In this document: positions 43,913 through 55,740 of the stretch, piece by piece
Layout of the letters: each line of letters opens with the position of its first letter
Position numbering within the stretch: the stretch's first letter is position 1
NCBI GenBank assembly: GCA_037127255.1
Contig: JBANSL010000020.1
Location: 60,151,598-60,215,597 of the forward strand
DNA from: Persicaria tinctoria
Taxonomy: Eukaryota > Streptophyta > Magnoliopsida > Caryophyllales > Polygonaceae
Direction of reading: 5' to 3'
DNA: 64,000 nucleotides
The notes under the pieces: generated by a model
The model's input: the letters and a program-made list of their open reading frames with translations, nothing else
What the model was told of the DNA's origin: nothing
Databases searched by the model: none
Position numbers and translations under genes: made by a program

Positions 43913-46900
43913 TTAGATTTGGTTTGTCTTCCTTTTTTTGTTTGATGTACTGGAGCTGCCCCCTTGTGCTTCAATTTCTTCATTAAGCCATATCCCTTCT
44001 CCATGATCATCTCTTAAATAAATCTCCACATTTTCATCTTCAACACCAGGTATCACTGAAATGGTGTTAGAGCTCTCTTCACACATATCTTCATTATATT
44101 CATAAAGGTTCCTGGACGGAGTTGACATGACAACAGACCATCTACGGTCAATAGGGTCGCGAACATAAAATATTTGTTTCGCTTGTGTAGCCAATATAAA
44201 TGGATCATCTGTATAACTAACTTTATTAAGATCAACTAAAGTGAACCCCATTTCATCATTTCGAACTCCACTGTTGTTGTCAACCCATTTACAGTAAAAC
44301 AGAGGGATTTTTATCTCATCTGTATAGATCAACACCCAAATTTGCTCAATCAACCCGTAATATGACATACTTTCATACACTGGATTCTTGTCTTTTGCAC
44401 TAGCCACGTGCATTGCCTTAGCAACTAACGTCACGCCACTATTTTGTGTTGCACTTTTATCATCTTGATCCTTGGTGTAGAACGTGCAACTTTTCACTTC
44501 CATGCTCGTGTAAGTGATCACTTGACCTTTTGGACCTTGAGATATCCATTGCAATCTTTCTGAAACACTTTCTCCATCTTCCAACTTCTGAAGTATCAAT
44601 TCTCGCAACCAGGTAGGGAAGGTTCTGTTATGTTCTTTGGTAATCCACCTTTCATCTCCAGCATTTCGAGGATTCTGATATTTCACATAATTCATATGAT
44701 CTTCAATATATGGAAGAAATTCATCATCGTTGTTAAGTACATATAGATGAGCTTGACTGCATATAACTTGTTCAGGATTCAATGTATCTAGTCCTGATAT
44801 TCCCCTCCACTCTACTTCGGTCATATGATGTCGCTTTGGAAGACCAATGGCTTCCACGGTAGGCAAGCAATCACTACAAAATTCAATTGCTTCTTCCATT
44901 ATGTAACGCTCAACTATACATCCTTCAGGGCGGTTTGGATTCTTCACATAACACTTCAATATTTTCATGTACCTCTCAAATGGATACATCCACCTTAGGC
45001 AGACAGGACCACAAAGTTGCACCTCTCGAACTAGGTGCACAGTCAAATGCACCATAATGACACAAAATCCAGGTGGGAAGTACATCTCAATTTCACAAAG
45101 GGATACTGCAATACCAGTTTGTAAATCTGGTAAATCTCTAGGATCAATCACTTTACTGCATAGTTTCTTAAAAAAGAAACAAAATCTAGTGATAGCAAAC
45201 CGCACATGCTTTGGTAATATGGAACGTATAGCCACAGGTAACATTTGTTGAAGGAGAATATGACAATCATGAGATTTCAGTCCTATTAATTTCAAATCTT
45301 TGAGGGATACAAGACTCCTAATATTGGAAGAATATCCCGCTGGAACTTTAACATCATGAAGAAAGTTACAAAACTCCTCCTTTTCCTTCTTTGATAGAGT
45401 ATAACAAGCAGGAGGCAAGTATGTTCGTCGTCCATCCGTCACTGGATGTAGTTCTCCTCTAATATTCATCTCTTTATAATCCATTCTAGCTTTAATGCCA
45501 TCCTTTGACTTTCCGGGTATATTGAGCAATGTGCCAATGAGACCATCACATATGTTTTTTTCAATATGCATGACATCAAGACAATGCCTCACAAAGAGAT
45601 CTTTCCAATAGGGAAGTTCAAAAAATATTGATCTCTTTTTCCAACCATCTCTCGACTCAACACGACCTGTTTTCCCATAGGTCACATTCATATCTTTCAC
45701 CAAATTAAATATCTGTTGGCCAGATAATGGGAGTGGGGCTGTTTCTTCTTCAACTTCACCATTAAAAGCTTTACGCAATTTTCGATAACGATGGTTTCCA
45801 GGTAAGTATCTACGATGACCAAGGTAAACAGTCTTACTACTATGCTTCAACTGTTGATAGCAAGTTTTCTTCAAACATATAGGACATGCATAGTGTCCTT
45901 TAACACTATATCCCGAAAGATTTCCATAAGCAGGAAAATCATTTATGGTGCAAAATAGCATGGCTCGAAGATGAAAATTCTCTTTACGATATGCATCATA
46001 AACTTCAACACCATCTTGCCACATGACCTTCAAATCTTCAATAAGAGGTGCCAAATAAACATCAATATCGTTTCCTGGTTGCTTTGGCCCCGAAATCAAC
46101 AAAGACAACATCATGTATCTGCGCTTCATGCAAAGCCCTGGTGGAAGATTATAAATTACCAAAACTACCGGCCATGTACTATGATTGCTACTAAGACTAC
46201 CATGAGGATTCATACCATCGGTAGAAAGAGCAAGGCGTAGGTTTCTATCTTCTTTTCCAAACTCTTGATGAATTGTATCAATCATTGTCCATTGAGGAGA
46301 ATCTGCCGGGTGTCTCAGAAATCGATCTTTTTTCCTTCCATCCGCATGCCATGTCAGTTTCTTAGCATCTTCAGGGTTAGCAAACAAACGTCTGAATCTT
46401 GGAATTACAGGAAAATACCACAAAACCTTTGAGGGTGCACCATTCTTCTTATAACGTGGAGCTTCACATGTAGGGATTGGGCATTTATCCAAGACACTGT
46501 ATTCCTTTCGATAAAGTATACAGTCATTAGGACATGCATGTATCTTCTCATAATTCATCCCCATAGAGCGCAAAATCTTCTTTGCCTCATATGTTCGTTG
46601 AGGAAGACAATTATCCTTTGGAAGCATGTCCTTTAGAAGTTCGAGTAGGGCAGTAAAACTCTTATCAGTCCATCCATGAGTAGTCTTCAAGTTGTACAAT
46701 TTCAAGAGGGCAGACAATCTTGTAAACTTTGTGCAATCAGGGTACAAAGGCTTATTAGCATCGTCTGTCAAGTTTTCAACTATATGAGGATGATCTTGCA
46801 AATTAGTAGACAAATCATGAATCATATCAGCAATCCGATCAGCTTCACTCGCATTATCTGCATGAAATTCTTCTATGCCATCAGGATGAGTTGAACTGTC

Positions 46901-47134
46901 ACGAGTTTCCTCTCCGTGCCATTTCCAGTGTGTGTAACCTTGAGAGATGCCCTTAGTAATGAGATGGTCCTTTACGAGGTCGACACTAATCCACTTCACA
47001 TGACCACACTTCACACACGGACAACGTATTTTATTGGGATCAATCCCATGGTCAAGGGCAAACTGTATGAATTCATCCACACCATCGGAATATTCTTGGG
47101 ACAACCGATTTTTTTTCATCCATTCTTTATTCAT
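43913..47134 (-). CDS. CACTA transposase, TNPD / tnp2 family
   Basis: Catalytic transposase of the CACTA element. One uninterrupted frame. I start at MNKEWMKKNRLS (47134), the usual beginning of the transposase-associated domain, rather than an in-frame methionine 48 bases upstream. Order: N-terminal zinc-binding-like segment (CPCVKCGHVKW, residues ~40-55); tnp2 core with LSTDGMNPHGSLSSNHSTWP, GNDIDVYLAPLIEDL, HACPICLKKTCY-type cysteines and FVRHCLDVMHIEKNICD; DUF4218 with DLPDLQTGIAVSLCEIEMYF and YPFERYMKILK; DUF4216 with IPLFYCKWVDNN and QAKQIFYV. Length (1073 residues) is normal for the family. No stop or frameshift, so the copy could still make transposase. Confidence 0.95.
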   Translation of the reverse strand: MNKEWMKKNRLSQEYSDGVDEFIQFALDHGIDPNKIRCPCVKCGHVKWISVDLVKDHLITKGISQGYTHWKWHGEETRDSSTHPDGIEEFHADNASEADRIADMIHDLSTNLQDHPHIVENLTDDANKPLYPDCTKFTRLSALLKLYNLKTTHGWTDKSFTALLELLKDMLPKDNCLPQRTYEAKKILRSMGMNYEKIHACPNDCILYRKEYSVLDKCPIPTCEAPRYKKNGAPSKVLWYFPVIPRFRRLFANPEDAKKLTWHADGRKKDRFLRHPADSPQWTMIDTIHQEFGKEDRNLRLALSTDGMNPHGSLSSNHSTWPVVLVIYNLPPGLCMKRRYMMLSLLISGPKQPGNDIDVYLAPLIEDLKVMWQDGVEVYDAYRKENFHLRAMLFCTINDFPAYGNLSGYSVKGHYACPICLKKTCYQQLKHSSKTVYLGHRRYLPGNHRYRKLRKAFNGEVEEETAPLPLSGQQIFNLVKDMNVTYGKTGRVESRDGWKKRSIFFELPYWKDLFVRHCLDVMHIEKNICDGLIGTLLNIPGKSKDGIKARMDYKEMNIRGELHPVTDGRRTYLPPACYTLSKKEKEEFCNFLHDVKVPAGYSSNIRSLVSLKDLKLIGLKSHDCHILLQQMLPVAIRSILPKHVRFAITRFCFFFKKLCSKVIDPRDLPDLQTGIAVSLCEIEMYFPPGFCVIMVHLTVHLVREVQLCGPVCLRWMYPFERYMKILKCYVKNPNRPEGCIVERYIMEEAIEFCSDCLPTVEAIGLPKRHHMTEVEWRGISGLDTLNPEQVICSQAHLYVLNNDDEFLPYIEDHMNYVKYQNPRNAGDERWITKEHNRTFPTWLRELILQKLEDGESVSERLQWISQGPKGQVITYTSMEVKSCTFYTKDQDDKSATQNSGVTLVAKAMHVASAKDKNPVYESMSYYGLIEQIWVLIYTDEIKIPLFYCKWVDNNSGVRNDEMGFTLVDLNKVSYTDDPFILATQAKQIFYVRDPIDRRWSVVMSTPSRNLYEYNEDMCEESSNTISVIPGVEDENVEIYLRDDHGEGIWLNEEIEAQGGSSSTSNKKRKTNQI

Positions 47135-49261
47135 TGTTCTAAATAAAAATATAGCAAGATATATTTCAGCATAATCTAACAAGGTGTTTCACTAAGGTTA
47201 TGAAGTGATTGGAAATCAGCAAAAAAAGGTTAGATGTCCATAATACATAAATTCTTACAACAAACTAATAGAGTTACTTCAGTTTGGGTGACTTTTGCTA
47301 CCAGAATCGGATATCAAAATAGAGCGGAAAGAAAATGTTGAAAGAAAAGGGGGAACATATAACAAGATGATCCAAATAGATTATGGAAGTAAATCATGGC
47401 AAGAACATATGTGCTAGAAATTAATCGAGATAAAATAAAATAGCATTTCGTAATCCATCATAAATTGCATCAACTTGCCTTACTCCCAATCATGAACTAT
47501 TCTATAAACCGGATCAAGATTAAAAAAAAAATAGCATTTTTAGTTTTTATCAAACAAACTCACTTTATTTATATAGTTAAGAGTGAGAAAATGGCAAGAT
47601 GTCCTAATGGCAAGATGGAAGTGACTACTGTTGGTGGTTCTGTTGGAGTGCCACATGGTCAAATAACATCTCTAAGGACAAGCATCTTGGGTGCAGCATA
47701 CGGTTGAAGATTACAAAGGGAAGGGCAATGCAAAGGAGAATGATTGGTGTTCTGCAGCAGGTAAGGGTACATCTAGGAGTGTAGATGTGAAGTCACTGTG
47801 TTACACGTATCATTATTGAAAGAGATAGAAGAAAGGTAAGTGAAGGGGCATAATGGAACAAAATTGTAGAACCCACCTAATAATAGAACAAAACTGCAGA
47901 CCCGCCTAATGATGGAACAAATATGACATAACTATAAATTGCGTAATAAAAAAAGAAACCAATAGAAACAAGAATAGAAAAAATTAAGAAAAATCAGTAG
48001 GAATGGCAACCAAGCACTCAGATTTTGGTAAATTTTATGCATAAAAGTTATCAATTTTTGCAATTCATTTAGCATACACAATTGTGAGGTTAAAGCTTAA
48101 TCGTTGAGGATTACAACTCAATTGCATACACAATTGACGATATTTGACCAATCCATGTCTTAAATTTAGCGTAATCCATGAACTGAACAATAGACTCGAT
48201 CGCACTCAGTAACTGAATCCAAACTTGAAATGATCACCCCAACCCAAACTCAAAATACTTATGTAAACATAAATTCCAAATAAAAATTACTAATATTGCA
48301 CTCATTTTAATTTTAATTTTAATTTAAGCGAATTGAGCTAGACCTTTGCAACAAGTTAAAATTTTGATCTTTCGGTATCTATATAGTAGTATTTACAAAT
48401 ACATTCGAATCTTCCATACCTTAACCCCACAACTCCTAAAATATTGAATTTTTAACTTCAAAGTCCGAACAATAGAGATGTCATCTTCCTAAATTTTTCC
48501 TCTTGAAAAATTGAAAAATTAAAATGAAATATACCTAATATGAGTCTATAGATATTAATGGCACTATATTAATTCAAATCTTATAGTGGGAAGAAGTTAA
48601 GGGTTTCATAACCCACATAACTCAATCAACCTGAACAATTCTAGAAACTATTCTTGAAATTGCATAACCGAAGTTAATAGAAAGCCAATTTGACTCAAAT
48701 TACAGATCAATAAAGCAACACCCTTAAACAATTATCCATGTACCAAAAAATTTCATAAATTGCGAATTGTGCATAATCACAAATTTCACCAAGAAATAGA
48801 ACAAAAATTGAATCTTCAAATTACCTCGCAATCGCTAGAGAGTTGTCGTTGGTGGTTGCAGAAACTAGCCGGTGTACTGAAATTAGTCGTCGATCAAAAT
48901 TAGCGGTCGTTGGTGTAGCCCCAGTCGAACTTAGGTCAACCGCCACGTCGCTTTACTGAAGCTTTCCTTGTCCTTAAGAAGTAGCTTTCCTTGCTAAACG
49001 TCTAGATTTAGGGGAATTCGTTGATAATCAAAGGTAGGGGATGGAATTCGCCTTTACCACCGCTTTTGTACTTCAGCCTTTCCTTCTTTCCGCTTTGTCG
49101 AGCTTCATTCGATTTTCAATCAAAGATAGAATCGGTTCTCTTTAGGTTTACATGTTTTTTTAATTATATTTCTTTTTTTTTAAGTCATTAATTAAGTTAT
49201 GGGAGGAAAAAAAAAGCGGGCCTTTGCAAAAAAAAAAGCGGGGAAATAAATTCTAAAAAAA
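47135..49261 (-). other. CACTA non-coding upstream region
   Basis: AT-rich DNA between the transposase start and the right subterminal repeats. The GC-richer 48820-49140 part is the likely promoter/leader area of the transposon genes. A plus-strand frame at 47465-47707 shows no domain. Confidence 0.5.
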
Positions 49262-49410
49262 TATATCACGGTTTACTTATAAGCGTGATAAATTATATAT
49301 GTGGATAGGACGCGAGCTACCCTAATTATCTCGGATCCGTCAGAAAACCGTGATAAAAACATTGAAAATACATTTTAAGACACTTATTAACGGAACCGTG
49401 ATATATAATG
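49262..49410. repeat. CACTA right subterminal repeats
   Basis: Copies of ATCACGG/CCGTGAT (TATATCACGGTTTACTTATAA, AACCGTGATAAAAAC, GGAACCGTGATATATAATGC) precede the right terminal inverted repeat. Confidence 0.8.
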
Positions 49411-49567
49411 CGAGATAAAAGGGGTTTTTTGTTCTAGTGCATCTACCTCTCCTGCTCCACCTCCTGCGAATGAAAAGGCTACGAATGAGAAGGGTAAGAA
49501 AGACAAGGCAAAGAAAGACAAGGTTTCGAAGGACAAGGTTGCGAAGGACAAAGTGATACGGGGTTAG

Positions 49568-50500
49568 CCGTGTGATGGCCCGATCTTCGACAAACAAGCA
49601 AGAAACTAAAGAACGGAAGCAAGAACTGAACAAGACTCAACAAGAAAGCAAAGAAACGCAAGATCTTGACCAAGAACAGTCCAAGATCGACCAAGAAAGT
49701 AAAGAACGCAGCAAGAAACAAAGAAAGACTCGACAAGATTAATAAAGACTCGAAATTGATAATGAAGACACAACCGATAAGGACTGAAACGATCTATGCA
49801 GAACAAGATAAAGACCACAGGCTTCCGTAGAAGGTAGGAACCAATACCAATGACTACACAACCCGCCTCTACAACCCTACACAATCAAGCGGACAACTTG
49901 AAGGCACAAGGAGGGGGCTTGTGGATACTAGATTTACCAAGTCTTGCGAAGGTGATGAACGGCAAAGCAAACCAAGCTGAGATAGATACCAATTCGTGAT
50001 CAACGAGCACAACTCTAGTTAGATCAACAAGACACTCCATGTGTTTCACACAATTTGAGAGATCTAAATTCTATTCATCATGTTCCTCTTGAATTACAAA
50101 GGAAGAACTCGGCTTAAATAGGCCTTAGGGGTTGAGTTGGGCCGAATTCTAGATAAAAGAAGATAAAAGTATTACTTGAAGTAATTAAATAAAATAACAT
50201 TTAAAGTTTCCTAAAATAACTTAAGTAAAACTAATACTAAAATAGGAAATAAATATAATGTTCCAAGTCTTAATAAAATCCCGTCAAAATAGTGACAGTT
50301 TGCAAAGAATGCAATTTTCGGCCAAGCTCCATGTTGAATCTGGAAAAACCTTCAACATCAAAGTTGTAGATCTCTTCGTCCTCGTTCCAACAAGGTATGG
50401 TACGCCTCAATCCGACCAATATTGAATCCGTACGACTCATTTTACAGAGACGTCGAAAAGCTATCAAAATTCTGAACGAGAGTCTAAAACGTCATTTGAT
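49568..50500. other. Unclassified repetitive-looking region without genes
   Basis: Starts with degenerate CAAGAAA(C/G)-rich DNA and contains GAACTCGGCTTAAATAGGCC (near 50108) and an AAGGCACAAGGAGGGGG phrase (near 49901) reminiscent of LTR-retrotransposon leader or LTR sequence. No paired LTR, primer-binding site or gag/pol frame was found. Confidence 0.3.
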
Positions 50501-50605
50501 CAAGCTTGCACCTTTGGACCTTCTCCCATGGTGGAGTCTTCCTCTTCCTCTTGAGGATGACTTCCTTCTCACGAGCTCGAATCATAGGTCCATCCCCAAG
50601 TATAG

Positions 50606-51771
50606 GTGTGTCCGAAGGTGTCTTGGATGGTTCCGCATCACAAAGCATACCCCTGGACCCCGACATTGATTACTCAATTCCTCGACCTCCTCATTGCCTA
50701 TCAGCGTAAGTACGGGCGCGATCACGCATTCAGTTGGGTTGAGCTTACGACCCAGTTTGAGGAGGTCACCGGTACGAAGTGTGGGAAGGACACTCTAAAG
50801 AACAAGCATGACACAATGAAAGAGCGATGGAAGGAATGGAAAGACTTGAAACACGGGGAAACTGGTCTCGGATGGGATTGCCATAAGGGGACCATCAACG
50901 CAACAAAGGAATGGTGGGATAAGAAAATCCAGGTAGGCGATCCATTTGCTTTCATATACCACGTTGGAACTGAACATGTCCATGAAAGTTGATATGGAGC
51001 TAAACTAATTCATTTGTTGTCTGATGCAGGAGAACGAGAACTTCAAGAGATTCCGCAAGAAAGGCATCCCACCTGAAGTGGAGGAAGCTTGGGACCAGAT
51101 ATATGGCGGTACGGTAGCAACTGGCCAGCATTGTGTTGCACCGTCTATGGATCCAGTTGAGGCTCCCCACCCCATGTCCACTGCATGCGAGGACGCAGCT
51201 GGGACGCAATTTCCGAACTGCCCTGCACGAGATTTCAACATTGACATTGACATCGACTTCGACAACCTTGGGGCAGAGCTGGGTGGAGGCAACTTCGAGG
51301 AGATGGTGCGTGGGATCATCACCTCTGCTCCCGTGGCGACTGGACAGCCCACACCCGTCACAACTGCCGGGTGTAGCTCTCTGCCACAGCGGGGTTAAAA
51401 AAGGCCCGCAGTGGAGGGCAACAGTCTCCCTAGGAAGCGAAAGAGTACAAGGTAGTCCACTGGGTCGTCATTGTTCGATCGGCGAGTGGAGGTGGTCCAA
51501 GAGACAAGCAGGGAGGAGGGAGGTGATAGCTGCTATACACGCCGAGACCCATGCATCACAGTCTCAGAAAGCCGTCGCTGCCGACGTCATGGCCGTTCTA
51601 GATAAGATGGTGGAGGAGGGCCTTATTGAGGATGCCAGCCCGTTGTGGTGCTTTGCTTTTGGGTCACTGATTAACCCCGACACAACCAAACTGTTTTTGG
51701 CTTGCAAGCGCAATACCCCAAGGCTCGCGTGGTTGGAATTTCACTTTCGCAACAGCGGTGGCTGTCTATAG
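50606..51771 (+). pseudogene. Harbinger ORF1 (Myb/SANT-like), frameshifted
   Basis: Exon 1 (to 50932) encodes WTPTLITQFLDLLIAYQRKY, a trihelix/Myb-like start, then CGKDTLKNKHDTMKERWKEW and KEWWDKKIQ, ending CAG/GTAGGC. Exon 2 (from 51030) continues ENENFKRFRKKGIPPEVEEA and stops at 51398. The expected C-terminal part (MAVLDKMVEEGLIEDASPLW, ..RLAWLEFHF) continues in another frame to 51771, so at least one indel lies near 51390. Related to L10-interacting MYB proteins and PIF/Harbinger ORF1. The true start is uncertain. Confidence 0.7.
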
Positions 51772-52028
51772 ACATCGTCTCGTATGGAAATGAGACTTCG
51801 TTTTATGTTTGTCACGAGTTTGCTTGAAACTATGCCTATGTGCCGTTTATATGTGTTTCATGTGATCGACTTGACTTTGTTTGGTTGAGTTTTTCTTTAT
51901 ATGACATTTGGTTGCGTTGTTTGTAATGTATGTTCCCGTTTATATGTTCTTCACGTCTTCTATGATTCTTCTTTGCGTGGCATGTTGGTTCCTGAACATG
52001 GTACTGTCCTTTATGCAGGGAGTACGCC

Positions 52029-53376
52029 ATGAGGAACCCCACAGCTGCATTAGTCGGTAGATGGCGCTGGAGACGAGCTGTACTGCTATGGCTGCTCATG
52101 CAGCTCCATCACTTGTTGTTGGCACGTCACTACTACAAGTACGTTTACAAGGTACCTTGTTATATTTCAGAGTACACATGGGATAGATGGGTAAACGATA
52201 TTCTTTCCCACGAGTCTGACCTTCGCTCAATCCAAGTGTTTCGAATGCCTAAGTATGTGTTTAATCGTCTGTGCTCGGTGCTCCAACATCGCTTCGGCCT
52301 CCGAGGGTCCATCAACATGTCCGTTCGAGAAAAAGTTGCAATCTTCGTTAACACGATGGCATGGGGAGAATCACAACGCAACACGTGCGAACGCTTCCAA
52401 AGATCTACGAGCACGATTAGCGAGTGCATCAGCGATGTGCTGGAGGCGTTGGTGGGTCGCAACAGAGGATGGAACGGACTAGCTCGCGAGGTACTGAAGC
52501 CCGTCGACCCTGAGTTCAAGGATGTGCCTCCGCACATTGCAAACGACCCGCGCTACAACATCTATTTCAAGGTACGAAATCTCATCGACAAACCCCTAGT
52601 TATTGCACGCACACAGCTGACTAACGTCCCCGTCTCCACGCAGGGCTGCGTAGACGCAATCGACGACACTCACATTCAAGCATGCATCCCTCGCGACCAG
52701 CAGGTCCCCTACCGGGGGCGCAAGGGTATCACAACCTTCAACATTATGGTTGTGTGTGACTTCGACCTGAATTTCACTTTCATATCAGACGGTTGGGAGG
52801 GTAGCGCGCATGACGTTCGTGTCTTCGATCACGCCATTAGTACCCCGGGCATGCATTTCCCACACCCTCCCTCAGGGCGATACTACATGTGCGACAAGGG
52901 CTACCCCGATCGCTATACCTTGTACCGTACTCGAAGGTGAAGTACCATCGACAGACTTTCGCTTCAGAGGCGGCATCAAATGAGCAGAAGGGATTCAACT
53001 CGCACCACTCGTCATTACGTGGTGCAATTGAATGCTCCTTTGGGATTTATAAGAGCTAGTGGAAGATAAGCAGAACAATGCCGAAGTATCCTGTTGGTAA
53101 GCAGATCGACATCATCCTTGCATGCTTCGCCTTGCATAACTTCGTGCGTCGCACCTTGGCGGAGGAGGAGTGCGACATGTAGCCGGTAGATGCGTGCTCC
53201 GTCGAGGAGGAGGGCATAGCTGCGACCGTTGATGAGGACGAGGAGGAAGAGTTTCTGGATGACAAAAGCAATGACTCTTCCTCTAGTGATGACGAAGACG
53301 CTGCGCCCGTTGGCATGAGGGCCCTCAGGGATGACATTGCACGAGCAATATGGAATGACCGCCAGAGACGCATGTA
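52029..53376 (+). pseudogene. Harbinger DDE transposase, decayed
   Basis: Family features in order: WDRWVNDILSHESDLRSIQV, FRMPKYVFNRLCSVLQHRFG, MSVREKVAIFVNTMAWGESQ, ERFQRSTSTISECISDVLEA, DPEFKDVPPHIANDPRYNIYFK, then a 72-bp intron (GTACGA..CACGCAG) that is itself open, then CVDAIDDTHIQ (first Asp), SDGWEGSAHDVRVF (second Asp) and, after a frameshift at about 52935, RGAIECSFGIYK (Glu). Stops follow in frame at AGC-TAG and ATG-TAG (53180). The acidic C-terminus (DEDEEEEF..SSSSDDEDA) ends at 53376. Partner of the ORF1 upstream; not functional. Confidence 0.85.
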
Positions 53377-54056
53377 GTCCTATATGTGCAGACGCATCAA
53401 AGGCATTCTTTTCAAGGTATGACATTTTGTCGATTCAGGTTATTGGTAACTGCTAATTGGGAGGAACAACCTTTTATTGGCCGTTATGAAAGAACTTGGA
53501 AGTATCGGGTAATGTTGGTGTGGATTACTTCAGGTGTGTTTATAGCGTGAATGTAAGGCCTTTTGTATATCACTCCCAAACAATGGCGGGTTATGTTGTA
53601 GTTCAGGCAATGGTAAACAATGATAAGTTATATGTATATGTATTGAAATTCCCCCGGTTTCCATGTCATGTTAGTCGAACACCATATACCCCAAGTTCGA
53701 AATGTTTAAGCACACGGCGTAAGACGCACATTCGCACACGTCGTAGACATTTCAATCGCACACACATCAACCCACGAACGCACACAACAAATGGTACCAA
53801 CAAGCATTAAATAGAAATATTTACATACATTGTCCGATTCCATTACCTAATGAAATTGTCTGCATCCAAGCTACCACATTCGCAACATGTATCTGGTTAA
53901 TAACAAGCAACAATAAAGTCACAAAATAAACGAGCCATAGAAGTCCTAGGGGCATTAGTTACAACCGTAGTGTAGGCCGATTTCATACAAAAGACTACGA
54001 CATCATTCACAAGCATCCCCAGCTGCTTCACACCATGCTTGGTTTGCCCGCGCCTC
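53377..54056. other. No gene seen
   Basis: A plus-strand frame at 53496-53810 ends in a His/Arg/Thr-rich low-complexity run (TRRKTHIRTRRRHFNRTHIN) and has no known domain; I treat it as non-coding 3' part of the Harbinger remnant. Confidence 0.4.
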
Positions 54057-54657
54057 CTACTTCATGAGAACAACAACCAGAGCTAACACCCCCATCACAA
54101 CGCACATCCACTTGTTCCTCTTCTCTTGGTTCCTTGAACCAACAAGATTGGCCTACAGCAGAGTGTAGGAAGATGAGAGGTCGGCTAGCTCCACAATGAG
54201 GTCGTCGTTGAAGTTGGTGACCCTGTTCAGCTCTACCTCGTGGCGCTGCTCACGAGCTTCCACCTCGAACAGACGTGCAGTGAGGTCCAAGATCAGGCGT
54301 TCCATCTCCACCATACGTGGGTTGTCAAGGGCAGGAGCGGCATGCACTGGCTGCCTTACCTCCGTGAGTGCCTGGCGAGCAGGAGGAACGTTTTCTTCGT
54401 TACCCACGTTGAGGGTGGATTGCACCTCCTGTTGCGCACTAGTCTCCCCCACCACCTCATGCTGCCATAGGCCAACGCGTCACAAATGTTGTTATGTAAG
54501 GAACATCGATAATGTAAACATGGGACGAGGTGGTATATGAGGTAAGAGGTATCACCTGAGTGTAGTGTGCATACCATGGCTCCATAGGTTCGTCACCTCA
54601 TATCCACCAATACTTTTCTGGACACCCACTAGGCCAACTTTCGTCGGAGTCTCCCAT
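54057..54657 (-). pseudogene. Two-exon coiled-coil protein with C-terminal membrane anchor, broken by two stops
   Basis: Exon 1 (54657-54556) starts MGDSDESWPSGCPEKYWW, hits TGA, then reads GDEPMEPWYAHYTQ to CAG/GTGATA. Exon 2 (54471-54057) reads HEVVGETSAQQEVQSTLN, a predicted helix VEMERLILDLTARLFEVEAR..VELNRVTNFNDDL, then TAG, then NKWMCVVMGVLALVVVLMK, a 17-residue hydrophobic end. The order coiled coil plus terminal membrane segment is seen in transposon-linked zinc-finger GRF proteins, but no GRF finger is present. Unknown function. Confidence 0.45.
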
Positions 54658-55740
54658 GATTGTAAATGGAGAAATGAATGTAGCTAACAACACCAAAAAG
54701 CAGTATCAATTACGGTAAAGGGACCATTTGCATAATATACAACCGACAAATTCAAAAAAAGATTGCACAAAACTGAACTCATGGTTAATCATAAATCCTC
54801 AATCTGTAAAAGCAGAGGTCATACGCAAGCACACCACAATGACACAATTTTAAAACCACACTCAAGAAAAAGATTTAAGGCAATTGCAAACAATATGGTA
54901 GGAGCATCAGTGGTTCAGCATAAGCTAATCAGTTTGAAGTGAATCATGAAGCTAATAGTTTACTTTGAAACAATGCCATATGCCAAACACCACATGAGGC
55001 CCATTCCATTGATCACAGTGGATGAATAACAAAACTATGACTGAGAATGTAAAGTTATTCTTCGAGTAAAGTTATTTTTCCCCTCTCTGTTTCTTTGTTC
55101 ATATGATCTTTGAGACAATGTAAAGTTATTGTTCGAGTTCATCCATACCACAAGTGCTTGATTCAGATCAACTAGTTTGTCAGTAATGAAGTATGATTAG
55201 TTTTTTTGTAACCAACATTCAGAGCAACTGCACAAATATGAGTGATTAGGATTGGCCGAAAACCTCTATTTCTTCTTAAACTTCATCAAAACAAAAAGTC
55301 CTTCATCAACAGGTTTTGAATCGATCAAAAAAAGTAATCGCATATCACATAATTGGGAGAAAACTTTGAATCCCTCAAAAACCAAAATGGAGCAAATCCA
55401 GTGGAAGAATAACAATGTCAGACACGCACATAACAAGGGAAGGAGAGCACCAACAACAATGTCTCAAAATGCCTTAAAATGCCTCACACACAGTCACCGA
55501 CAGAGGGGAGCATCAACAACAATGTCAGACACGCACATACAAGGGAAGGAGAAGAAATTGGAACCGAATGAACATAATTTCAACACACATCACACAAATT
55601 AACAAACCAAAAAACCCCAATCGAAAGCAGAACCAAAAACCCCCAAAACCCCCCAAAATTTCTTCCATTCACCCATTCCCACCGAAACCCTAGAAGTCTC
55701 GTCGTCGACCAAAAATCGGCCGACGTAGGGGGGTTTCGAG
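54658..55740. other. No gene recognised
   Basis: AT-rich. AAGGGAAGGAGA(G/A) and ACAACAATGTC(A/T)..ACACGCACATA phrases recur between 55420 and 55560 (direct repeat of about 25 bp). Nothing else supported. Confidence 0.4.

Larger units (their letters stand above)
38689..49439 (-). mobile_element. Complete CACTA (En/Spm) transposon, 10,751 bp
   Basis: Ends are CACTAGTACAAAAAACCC and, inverted, CACTAGAACAAAAAACCC, flanked by the 3-bp duplication CAT (38686-38688 and 49440-49442). Both subterminal regions are packed with ATCACGG / CCGTGAT motifs in both orientations, the type of site bound by TNPA-like proteins. Two minus-strand genes fill the interior: TNPD-type transposase (43913-47134) and a second gene with a Ulp1-like domain (39874-43648). 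Intact ends and a clean target duplication suggest a fairly young insertion. Confidence 0.95.
38679..49567 (+). pseudogene. Lysine-rich small reading frame split by the CACTA insertion
   Basis: ATG TCG TCA T (38679-38688) is interrupted by the transposon and resumes, in frame after removing one copy of the CAT duplication, at 49443-49567. The continuation is Pro-rich then Lys/Asp-rich (EKGKKDKAKKDKVSKDKV) and stops at TAG, 44 codons in all. I do not recognise the product; it may be the N-terminus of a larger gene whose remainder is lost. Confidence 0.4.

Noticed and set aside
49568..50500. LTR retrotransposon leader/LTR
   Set aside because: No paired LTR, primer-binding site or gag/pol frame; only suggestive phrases, so left unclassified.
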